Assembly (NCBI GenBank): GCA_027575805.1
Contig: JANBPU010000103.1
Coordinates: forward strand, 1 to 57,097
Origin: Mycoemilia scoparia
Taxonomy: Eukaryota; Kickxellomycota; Kickxellomycetes; Kickxellales; Kickxellaceae
Direction of reading: 5' to 3'
Length of the DNA stretch: 57,097 bases
The position numbers and the translations under genes were made by a program. Below, piece by piece: positions 30,566-39,408 of this stretch. How positions within the stretch are numbered: the stretch's first letter is position 1; every line of letters begins with the position of its first letter. The notes beneath the pieces are model-generated. The model was not told where the DNA came from. It ran no database searches and saw only the letters and a program-made list of their open reading frames with translations.

Positions 30566-31886
30566 TTATTGAGAGTGTACAAAGTCAAAGCCCTTCTTCT
30601 CGGTCTTCTGTAATTCAGCAACACCCTTGACAACAAGATCCTTCTCGTAGTCAGTGAGGTTGTCAGGGAGTGGAAGAACCTCCTTAACGCCCTCAGATCC
30701 GAGGCGGACGTATGTGGAGAAGTACTTGATTCCTTCACTGGCATAAAGGTCGTTGCGGACAAAGGACCATTCAATGACGTCCTCACCCTCGGAAGCACGA
30801 AGGAGTGAGTCGGCAAAGCGAGCACCAGCATAGGCCATGGATAGAGTGGCAGAGCCTGTTCCGGCCTTAGCCTTGACAACCTCATCACCACCAAACTGTA
30901 CACGGTAGGTAAGGGCATCGCGCTCCTCGTCGCTGAGCTTCAAGCCCTCAACTTGAGAGAAGAGGGGGATGATGGTGATTCCAGCATGACCGCCAACAAC
31001 GGGCACATCAACAAGGTTTCCGGTCTTTTCGTAGATAAAGCGGGATGCGCGAACACAGTCAAGGGTAGTAACACCAAAGATTCTAACAAGACGAGTATGT
31101 TTATAACATGTCAGCGCAAGCTATAGAGGATGAATGCTCATAGTTAACATACTCGTTTCCCTCTTACCTCTTGGGATCGTAGACACCAGCCTTGATGAAG
31201 ACCTCGGAGGCGATAGGGACGGTGGAGTTTACAGGGTTAGAGATGATGAGGATCTGGGCCTTGGGGCAGACTCTAAGGTTTTGTAAGATAAGAAACAAAA
31301 TTAAGATAAGATATCGGATTAATCCTGTTTTTCCAGACTTTGATAACAATAGCATATGGGCTTTCTTCTGACTTACTCGGCACAGGCCTCAGCAAGGCTG
31401 CGAACAATACCAGCGTTGGTCTTGAACAGGTCATCACGGGTCATACCTGGCTTGCGGGGAACACCAGCGGGGATGACAACCATATCGGCTCCATCAAGAG
31501 CTGACTTGAGACCGTCGTTCTCAGGGGTGAACCCTGTAACCTTGGCGACAGTGTTGATGTGACCAAGATCAGCGGCAACGCCGGGGGTGTTAACAACATC
31601 ATAGAGAGAAAGTTCGGTGACTTTAGGGTTTGCCTTGAGCAAAAGAGACAAGGGCTGACCAATACCACCAGCAGCGCCGAGAACAGCAACCTTGGCGGCG
31701 TTCTACAGAATTTGGAAATAGCACCACAACAGTATGGTAGATTTGAGTTCAAGCGTGTGGAATCTAAATTCTTTTTTAACCCTTTTCGAATTTAGCAACG
31801 AGGCAGATATAAAGCAGGCTTACCTGGGCAGAGGAGGTGGAGAAGGCCCGGCGGCTGAGAGAGACTATGGAGCGAGAAGCGAACAT
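30566..31886 (-). CDS. MDH1: Mitochondrial malate dehydrogenase, 4 exons
   Basis: Exons 31824-31886, 31377-31702, 31168-31272 and 30566-31082 join in phase to 336 aa. The enzyme oxidises malate to oxaloacetate with NAD+ in the TCA cycle. Exon 1 ([21 protein letters not shown], 21 residues) is exactly a mitochondrial presequence with Arg and Ser but no acidic residues. The mature protein has the NAD-binding [13 protein letters not shown], the substrate loop [17 protein letters not shown] (the two Arg that bind the carboxylates), [28 protein letters not shown] and the catalytic His in [14 protein letters not shown]. There is no C-terminal peroxisomal signal (it ends HSQ). The codons are strongly biased compared with neighbours, as expected for a highly expressed gene. 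Confidence 0.96.
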
Positions 31887-32954
31887 TGTATATGTGTTAG
31901 GTTGAAATCTGAAGGTAAAAAGAAGCGTTGGACCATGTCCCGAATATGCTAGCTAAGGGCTTAAACAAGGGCGCGTAGGCCAAACTGGAAATCGATGATG
32001 ACGATAAGAGACCCAAGTTTGGCGATCCTCAAGCACTGAAGATCAGATTTATCTGCAACTTTCCACTTTGCTGTATGCTTTATACCGACCTGGATCCGGC
32101 CTTCTATTTATTCACTACCCTGCCTGCCAGTGTATCTTTCTTCCCAAGATGCACAAGCGAAGATCCTATTCTACCTGTACACATACCTACACACTTAATG
32201 GAGAATAAAACGTGCTTGGGTATAATGTAAGGTATTGAAAATTGTTTGCCAGTAAAAGGATCTATCCAAATCTAACACATTCGGGGAAAAGTACTCAATG
32301 TTGCTGCTGTTGCCCCCACTATTCGGACCCAGTATCGAATATTTTGCCGATATTCAGTCAGCTTTGACCAGACAAAAATGGTTAAGCCAGTGAGCCCACA
32401 CTATAAGGAGAAATCTCCTACAGCTTCATATGACATTTTAATTGATCTTGTTTCATTGAACATGAAACTGAACTGCCCTATACCTGAGGATGATATCCTT
32501 CCATCATAATTTCCGTAGGTTTATTCAGATAAGACAAGACCCTGATGGTCAGGCCATTATAAAAAAAGATGTCTTAATGATCTCTCAGTGTATATGGGTA
32601 ATAACTTTGAAGGGTACCTTTTAGTGGTCAACGATTATAGGGGAGTGACCACAGTTTATTATCAAATGCTAGCCATTCTTCAAAAACTATCACTCACTTG
32701 ACACAATAATACTGGCTGATTGTGGGCCGCTTGACTTATCATGGATCAAAATATCAAGAGCTGGAAAATGATTAGTGGATACAAATTACGGATCAAATCA
32801 TCCTCTTGTAGCCTATCACAACCATCGCAAAACCCTATAGAGTTTTTTCAAAGAAGAAGGTTAGACGCGAACGGGAAGCTGTTGCCATAACCAATAAAGT
32901 TGCTCCAGTTCTTCTTTCTTTACTGTCAAAAGACTGACTAAGAAAGGCACCAAA
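31887..32954. other. Divergent promoter region between MDH and dUTPase
   Basis: Both genes start away from this stretch. It holds a MITE copy (32592-32698) and candidate promoter elements of dUTPase at its right edge. No other gene is seen. Confidence 0.5.
32592..32698. mobile_element. MITE-like inverted-repeat element, copy D
   Basis: Left end ATATGGGTAATAACTTTGAA followed by GGGTACCTTTTAGTGGTCAA and CGATTATAGGGG matches copies B, C and F. The right end is degraded: its complement AGTGATAGTTTTTGAAGAAT keeps only the core. An older copy than E or F by its divergence. Confidence 0.7.
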
Positions 32955-32962
32955 TTCGCGCC
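32955..32962 (+). promoter_or_regulatory. Candidate E2F/MBF-type site upstream of dUTPase
   Basis: TTCGCGCC, overlapping the CGCG core of E2F (TTTSGCGC) and MBF (ACGCGT-like) sites, lies 19 bp before the TATA box of a gene expected to be S-phase regulated. Single-site evidence only. Confidence 0.4.
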
Positions 32963-32980
32963 GCGTGTACCTGAGAAAAG

Positions 32981-32988
32981 TATAAAAG
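32981..32988 (+). promoter_or_regulatory. TATA box of dUTPase
   Basis: TATAAAAG, only 17 nt before the first ATG (32998). With the usual spacing of about 30 nt, initiation would fall beyond that ATG. Confidence 0.55.
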
Positions 32989-32997
32989 AACGACACC

Positions 32998-33795
32998 ATG
33001 GTTCTCAGAGTAGCCAGTTGTGCGCTTTATCTTTCTTCTTGTGCTTCAAAGTATTCCACACTACTGACAAGTCCATTAATAACATATACCAGGATGTCCG
33101 CTGTTACTAAAGCCCTTTCTCCAGCCCTTTCCCGCGATTTCTCCGGCAAATCTTTCCAGGCTTCGCCTCTGAATAAGAGAAGCTATTCTAGTACCCAGCT
33201 AGAAAACCGTGTCCTATCTCCTGTCAAGGCCCAGAGGAACCTGTTTGCCAAAGATGCCGCAAATGCGATGAAAAGAGCTGTTGATGTCTCTCAAGCCAAG
33301 CTCAAATTTAAGAGAGTTTCTGACAAGGCCACTATTCCCAAGCGCGGAACAATAGGTTCTGCTGGTTATGACCTTAGCAGTGTAGAAGATGTAGTTATCA
33401 AGCCTGGTGGCCGACATGCTGTTGATACCGGATTGAAAGTGTACCTTCCGATTGGAACATACGGACGCGTTGCACCTCGCAGCGGCCTAGCATTTAGATT
33501 TGGCATCGATACCCTTGCTGGTGTCATTGATGGAGATTACCGGGGAATAGTAAAAGTGATTTTGCAGAACCATGGAGACAAGGATTTCACCATCAAGACT
33601 GGAGATCGCATTGCACAGCTTGTTCTTGAATACATTGCTACTCCCGAGCCAGAAGAAGTCTTTGGCAGTGATGAGGAAGAAGAAGACACCAAATCAAAAG
33701 AGAATGTAAAAGAAAACAACGGAACCAAAACAACATACGCCGTCCGGGGGACTGGTGGATTCGGTTCAACCGGGGGATTCACTGAGCAGAAATAG
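32998..33795 (+). CDS. DUT1: Deoxyuridine 5'-triphosphate nucleotidohydrolase, N-terminally extended
   Basis: An intronless protein of 265 aa. dUTPase cleaves dUTP to dUMP and pyrophosphate, keeping uracil out of DNA and supplying dTMP synthesis. All five trimeric-dUTPase motifs are present: GSAGYDLSS (about residue 120), APRSGLAFR, LAGVIDGDYRGIV with the catalytic Asp/Tyr, TGDRIAQLV and GTGGFGSTGG. The first 100 residues are Ser/Arg-rich and nearly free of acids, consistent with a mitochondrial presequence. A downstream ATG at 33094 (MSAVTK) could start a shorter, nuclear/cytosolic form. Between motifs 4 and 5 there is an unusual acidic and Lys-rich insert (EEVFGSDEEEEDTKSKENVK) of roughly 20 extra residues; most dUTPases have a short linker here. 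Confidence 0.95.
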   Translation: MVLRVASCALYLSSCASKYSTLLTSPLITYTRMSAVTKALSPALSRDFSGKSFQASPLNKRSYSSTQLENRVLSPVKAQRNLFAKDAANAMKRAVDVSQAKLKFKRVSDKATIPKRGTIGSAGYDLSSVEDVVIKPGGRHAVDTGLKVYLPIGTYGRVAPRSGLAFRFGIDTLAGVIDGDYRGIVKVILQNHGDKDFTIKTGDRIAQLVLEYIATPEPEEVFGSDEEEEDTKSKENVKENNGTKTTYAVRGTGGFGSTGGFTEQK

Positions 33796-34238
33796 TTGAC
33801 GTAAAAAACAGTTTCACTATTAGAGTAATTCTAGGAATATATCGCTTTATTATTATGTTTTGTACATTTTCAAATAAACTTTAATTTTTTCAAATAAAAC
33901 TAACTTATTCAAATGTTTTTTACGATTTTTAAAAATATTATACAGTTATTTGTTTATTCATTTATTGGAATCTATTAAAGTAGAGCTTCTGCTTCAATCT
34001 ACACACTCTATAACAAGCGAAGCTTGTCTAAGCAATCTTTTTATGCCAATTAAGGTTCATTAGAAATAAATGTATTTATTATTTTAAATATAGTATAATC
34101 TATGTTTACAGAAAAAGCGCATGCGAGGATGAGAGAGATTATTTTATATCTTAAAAACTACACCACATCCTTATTGTGTGCGGTGGTGTATTACTAAAAT
34201 TTTGACCCGTTATTTGTTAGATTTGTACAAATCACATT
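33796..34238. other. Convergent 3' region, AT-rich
   Basis: Lies between two convergent genes and contains several AATAAA-like signals (for example near 33875 and 33892). No gene is seen. Confidence 0.5.
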
Positions 34239-37200
34239 TTATTTCATGGCAACAGCAAGTACCGCTACATTGTTAGTTTTTTGTGGAAGCGACTTCTTTT
34301 TCGATTTTTGCTTCTCATTGCTTTGGCTCTCTGTCTGGGACGATGATGCTGACGATTCTTTGCTAGTCGTGTGGAAGCTCTGTGAATCTGATGTCGTCCT
34401 GTTGTTGCTGATGCTTCCCATCAGAGGGGTGTCTGGCGTGCTTGGCTGGTGGTGTTCAAGGATTGTCATTTCTCTGTTGGTTAAGCTGCTACCAGCATCA
34501 CTTGCTGAGGCAATACTGTGTTGGTCTTCGGCACTAGTAGTAGTAACACTTGTAGCACCACTGATTCTTTTGACTACTTTTCTAAAAGGCCGGAGGAGGG
34601 AGTTGCGGTTGGAGGATGAGCTTGTTAGATGTGGGCTCTTGATCTTTGCCTCCAGCTGATGGTTGCTCCCTACAAGTGATGGCGAAGACGGCATTGGTGG
34701 TGGTGGGGTTGTTGGTGTAGAAGGTGTGGTTTTTGATCGATTATATTGCAATGACTTGGATGTAGAGGGTCTCACCAGCTTAGCCGACCTGGGTGGCTCA
34801 GGAATGCTTGTTGAGCTGCCTGATAGATGAGAGCTTATGCTCTTCTTGTTGCTTCCCTGAGTCTCGGATATCTCTAAGGAGGAGCTTTGTGACAGACTTT
34901 CATATCGCTTCATCATTTCGCCCAAAGCGTCAAAAGGCATGTTGGGATCAGTCTTTGTTGATGTTCTTCGTAACTGGTTGGGCTTGGTACCCTTATCAGA
35001 AGATGTACTCGTGTGCTCCTCAATGATTGTGCTTGGTACCCTTGGACCCAGGTTGGATGTCGAACTTGTGGATGTTGCAGAGTTGTGTTGAGAGGGCCTT
35101 TCACCAAGTGGGGATGGTCGTGATGCTGTTTCCCTGCTACCTTTTGTGGAAACAATCTCGTTTGACAGCTGGGAATTTACTGAAGATCTTCTCCTGCCAC
35201 TTTTGGGTATCTTCAGATGGTCAAGACTGGTGCCTTTATCTCCGCCCTTTAGGCCAGATGCCTGCATCTTTGATCTAGCAGCAAATGCCTCAATCTGAGA
35301 AAGAGCTGGGCTATTGGGTATGTTGGAGTTTGGTGACCAGATTCTTTGCGACTCAAACGATGCTGTGTTGGTGGTAGACATAATACTACTATTCTTGGAA
35401 TTGCGTCTGGCGCTTTGTGGTTCGTTTTTATCTGCATCATCCTGGCCTGAATTCACATAAAGTTCAGAAATACACTTTGCGAGGGCTGAGAGGTTGGTTG
35501 CATAAACGTTTCGCCTTGGCTGCTGGTTGGCACTACCACCGCTGCCATCATGACCCTCATCGACAGATTCCCTTGGAGAAAATATATCAAAAAGTGCCAT
35601 GAATTGTGGATCGCTCTTTAGAGTCGGTGCAATATACGAGAACAGTGTCTTTTCTGATTGTTTGGGGAAGTTGCCAAATACCACCTCCGGCTTTTGGATC
35701 AAAAACTCTTTGTTTTCTAGAAGAGCTATGACAGCATGTGCCTGGAGCTGATTGTTATTGGATAAAAGCGCAGAATGGAACACTTGAGTTGCATTTTCCG
35801 GCGATATCCTGCTATGAATGATTGCTGCTACCTCGTCCACAACGTCTTCGATCTCAAGCTGGCTGGCGGCTACAAGGATGTTTATTAACGTTGCCATTGG
35901 TGTTGATAAACCGCCATCTTCGACTGGGGCTGGTAGCGCATTGCTGCTAGATGGCTGATCCTGTGTGTCTGGGTCTGTATTTCCAGGGCGCTGCGAAATA
36001 CTTGGTACATCAAGGGGGTATGTATATATGTATTGGACTAATGGATGTATAACAAACTTGTTATATGGCAGGACGACTCTATACCCATACAGCGACTTCC
36101 TTGAATTCTGTGGGTTAAGCCATTTCTCACTTAGCATTGGCAGGCGGTGTTTCAGCATACCAGAATTAATGAAAAATCGTTCGCCATCAGCAGCGACTAG
36201 CTCACAGTCTACGAATTGACCAAGGGTGTGGAAAAAGAACCCCAAGTCCTGGCTGGATTTCAAAAACTCGCGTGAAGCCTTAGACTTATCCACAGATTCT
36301 TGGAAACATTGGACGTCGTAGGTTGGGGATTTTGGGATTCTTGGTATATACCCAAATGCCTTTATGTCGACCACCTTTACCTCTTTGAAGTTGAGGCGAC
36401 GGCGCTGGTAGTCTTGCGACATGCTTCGCGAGCTGTCGCCAAATGCAATGTATTCATTAGTCAGGGGGTTAATGATAGCTTGATTCCATGAACCTTGCAT
36501 GAACTGGCGGGCACAGGGGATTCTGCGCCAAGAAAAATCGCGGAGATTGCATATCCAGATGCTCAACTCATGGCTTACCCCACCAAGTATGAATGTCCCA
36601 GCAAGTAGCATGGTATTCTCGTCAAGGAGAAGTCCAATCGGAAATCTCAGGCCAGGGGGCAGAACATCACCCTTCAGGGACGAGGACATGTCTGTGACTT
36701 TTAGTTCAGGAGGCGGTCCAAGCACATGCATAGATCTGCGCACTGAGTTAAAGTTGTAGTTGGAATAAAGGTATACAGAATTGGAGCTTGTAGGTATGGC
36801 CATGGTGCGGTACATACCCACAGACCTTGGGAAACGGTGCTTTTCTAGCCAACGCATCTGCTTCAGGTTGAATATATTCATTTCCTCTACGTAGAGCTCC
36901 TTGTGGTCTTGGCCACCTACTATGATCATGTACTCGTCAGAGACAATGGTTGAGAGGTGCGCATAACGCGGAGATGGTGCTCTACCAGCAGATGGGAGCA
37001 CCCCAGAGCCACCACTGCTACCGTTGAGCTGTGTTTCTGAACCCGTGGCTTTTAAAGTGGAGCCTTCTTGATTAGAGTTTCTCCCAGGGCCCCCATTGTG
37101 GGGCTGGGATGCAGGTTCAATGGTTTTTAATTTCAGATCATCGGGCCGATGCCAAGTCCCGGACTTGGTATCAAAGAAAGCAATATCATTCAGAATGACC

Positions 37201-37706
37201 TTTATATTGCAACGTATAGACTTGTCGTAGGTCAAGCTCATACCGCCAAAAATTATAACGTAGTGTTTATATGCAGTGGCAGTATGGAAAAAGCGCGGAT
37301 ATGGGGTTGACTGTGGCGAAGCATCTGGCTCGTCGTCGTCGTTTTCCTCGCCATCGGCGGTCGCGTATTCTTCGTCGATATCCTCCTTACCGGCAGTCGG
37401 GAAAGGCGCATCATCGATGCCGGCCTTCGATACCGAGGAGTTGTTGAAAAGGCGGGGGTAGAGCGGCGACGACTGAGGCCTGCGGGTAGGAACATCAGGG
37501 CCAACCTTTTTCCAGATAAATGTTTTGAGGTCGCAGGCATAGACCTGTCCCGAGAGCGCGCCGATCCCAAAGGTCCTACCACCAAACAAATAGGCATGTG
37601 ATCCCATGTATGTAAGGGAGCAGCCGATGAGCGGTGGTGGCACATCGCCGGTGCACTGGATGTTTTTAATGTACAGGGACGTTGGATTTAGAAACGATTC
37701 CTGCAT
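34239..37706 (-). CDS. Kelch-repeat and BTB-domain protein, Ral2-like
   Basis: An intronless protein of 1155 aa. The N-terminal 430 residues form a kelch propeller: GCSLTYMGSHAYLFGGRTFG, then FHTATAYKHYVIIFGGMSLT, YAHLSTIVSDEYMIIVGGQD, and LLAGTFILGGVSHELSIWIC. A BTB domain starts near residue 495 (FVDCELVAADGERFFINSGM, LPMLSEKW, VIHPLVQYIYTYPLDVP) and is followed by a BACK-like helical part (ASQLEIEDVVDEVAAIIHSR). The last 400 residues are Ser/Thr/Pro-rich and disordered. The order kelch then BTB and the size match the fission yeast Ral2 family, which acts on Ras activation and cell shape. Kelch and BTB are secure; the Ras link is by family resemblance. BTB proteins can also be Cul3 adaptors. 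Confidence 0.85.
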   Translation of the reverse strand: MQESFLNPTSLYIKNIQCTGDVPPPLIGCSLTYMGSHAYLFGGRTFGIGALSGQVYACDLKTFIWKKVGPDVPTRRPQSSPLYPRLFNNSSVSKAGIDDAPFPTAGKEDIDEEYATADGEENDDDEPDASPQSTPYPRFFHTATAYKHYVIIFGGMSLTYDKSIRCNIKVILNDIAFFDTKSGTWHRPDDLKLKTIEPASQPHNGGPGRNSNQEGSTLKATGSETQLNGSSGGSGVLPSAGRAPSPRYAHLSTIVSDEYMIIVGGQDHKELYVEEMNIFNLKQMRWLEKHRFPRSVGMYRTMAIPTSSNSVYLYSNYNFNSVRRSMHVLGPPPELKVTDMSSSLKGDVLPPGLRFPIGLLLDENTMLLAGTFILGGVSHELSIWICNLRDFSWRRIPCARQFMQGSWNQAIINPLTNEYIAFGDSSRSMSQDYQRRRLNFKEVKVVDIKAFGYIPRIPKSPTYDVQCFQESVDKSKASREFLKSSQDLGFFFHTLGQFVDCELVAADGERFFINSGMLKHRLPMLSEKWLNPQNSRKSLYGYRVVLPYNKFVIHPLVQYIYTYPLDVPSISQRPGNTDPDTQDQPSSSNALPAPVEDGGLSTPMATLINILVAASQLEIEDVVDEVAAIIHSRISPENATQVFHSALLSNNNQLQAHAVIALLENKEFLIQKPEVVFGNFPKQSEKTLFSYIAPTLKSDPQFMALFDIFSPRESVDEGHDGSGGSANQQPRRNVYATNLSALAKCISELYVNSGQDDADKNEPQSARRNSKNSSIMSTTNTASFESQRIWSPNSNIPNSPALSQIEAFAARSKMQASGLKGGDKGTSLDHLKIPKSGRRRSSVNSQLSNEIVSTKGSRETASRPSPLGERPSQHNSATSTSSTSNLGPRVPSTIIEEHTSTSSDKGTKPNQLRRTSTKTDPNMPFDALGEMMKRYESLSQSSSLEISETQGSNKKSISSHLSGSSTSIPEPPRSAKLVRPSTSKSLQYNRSKTTPSTPTTPPPPMPSSPSLVGSNHQLEAKIKSPHLTSSSSNRNSLLRPFRKVVKRISGATSVTTTSAEDQHSIASASDAGSSLTNREMTILEHHQPSTPDTPLMGSISNNRTTSDSQSFHTTSKESSASSSQTESQSNEKQKSKKKSLPQKTNNVAVLAVAMK

Positions 37707-39408
37707 TGGCTATAGAAAAGGCCGTGGGCAGACAGTGTAGGATTTTAGCTGATGATATAAATAAGTCTGTGTGCGTATCTATGTTGGAAACCAAAGTCAA
37801 GAAAAATTATTTGCTGTCCAGGCTAATATAGAAGCTGATGACGATAAGAATGCGGATTGTGGATAACAGGATGCAATGGGATATTGACAATGTGAGTATG
37901 CGCTAGCAGAAAAAGAAATAGCGGGAGAAATAAATAAAATAGAGACAGGATGATGAAAATGAAAGAGAGAGAAGACCTGAATGAGGGGCAAGAGCTGGGA
38001 AGAGTAAGGCGAACAAAGCCTGGGTGGCTTCTGGAGACCAAATCAGAATGGTATCATAACGGCACTTTATATATATGGCCAGCATTTATTCAGGCATTCA
38101 GGATAGAGCAATGCCATTGTATGGGAACGGAGTAGTGGGAATGTGAGTAGGAGAGTCGCAAGGATGGCGAAAGCCGATGCAGATTACAAGCAGCCCGCTA
38201 TGCTGGGGCAGAGATATGGATGGGAGAAGAGCGCCACAAAATGCGGGTCGGTATTGTGTCGACCACCAGGACAGGCAGATAGCCAGACAACAACATAGAG
38301 CCCCAAGGCCCGCACGACAAAAGGATATGAATAAAGGCTTTTGTGCTCTCCAGTGGGCTCACAAACAAATTGCAGCCCAGCCAAATTGGCGAGGGGTGCA
38401 CTTTCACTTACTGACTACAAACCGTGAATGGCCTGGCCAAATTTGAAACTATTATGACGGCGTTTTGAAATAAGGCTTCAGAGTGCGGGACTGCCACCAC
38501 GACGGCAGTGATTAATGCAAAGTGGCAGGTAAAATGGAATAGAGTGTAAAAAACAAAGAGGCGTTTATGACAAGAAAAGAAGAATGCTGAGGTAGACTGG
38601 GCCGCTGCTCTTGGCTACAAAAGTCGACACGCAGGTGCACTTGAAGGCTCTACAGCACAGAGCCGGGTTCTGGAAACGCAGGCTCAAGGGAGACAGAAAG
38701 ACAAACTTAAATCCAGAGTCGAGTGGGCGCGCTGTTGAGGAAAGGAGCAGGTGTGCTGTGGCACGGCTTGCCACTAAACAAGGAAAGTTGACCATCATCC
38801 AAAGGACCAGGCATTTAGTGGGACACAACAATAACAAACTGGCTAGGTTTACACGTAGTTGCCTACATAAATTTGTGCAGGGATCTTCATGTGCTGCCTC
38901 TGCCTTTCTTGCTGTATGTGAATCACTGTTGTATTTAATAGCCTGGCATTGCTTAGTGGTGCTTGGCCATTTTGCTCATACCATGCATACTGTATCTTGC
39001 CTCGCCTTGTCTCACCAAATAGCCACTCCCCTTCTTGCTGAGGACCTTTGAGTGTGCTCAGGCTGCTGGCTGGGCTGGCTGGCACATTGCCATTGAATCA
39101 AAGGTCCCCCTCAGCCCGGTTCCCGATTGTCTTGCAACACACCACTCATGGCTAGGATCAGCGGTATAATCGACTACCTCCAGGGACACGAATTTTGTGG
39201 CCATCTCTTCATCACCACCACCACCGGGCGGCTGCGGGCCCCGCTCTGGTTACTGGTAAATACCACTAACCCTTTAACAAGTGCAATCTGGGCTGTTGTG
39301 TGCCACAAGAAACATTGGCTTGAGCACTAATGGCTGTAACACTTCGCTAAACAATGTTTTTATTTCACAATCCTTTTATTGCTGACAATCAGTCTATTAA
39401 AAAGCATT
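37707..39408. other. 1.7-kb promoter region of the kelch/BTB gene, no gene seen
   Basis: Contains a TATATA run near 38069-38077 on the minus strand, about 360 nt upstream of the kelch/BTB start. Overlapping short frames on both strands show no domain. The right part is the 3' flank of ALG12. Confidence 0.4.
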
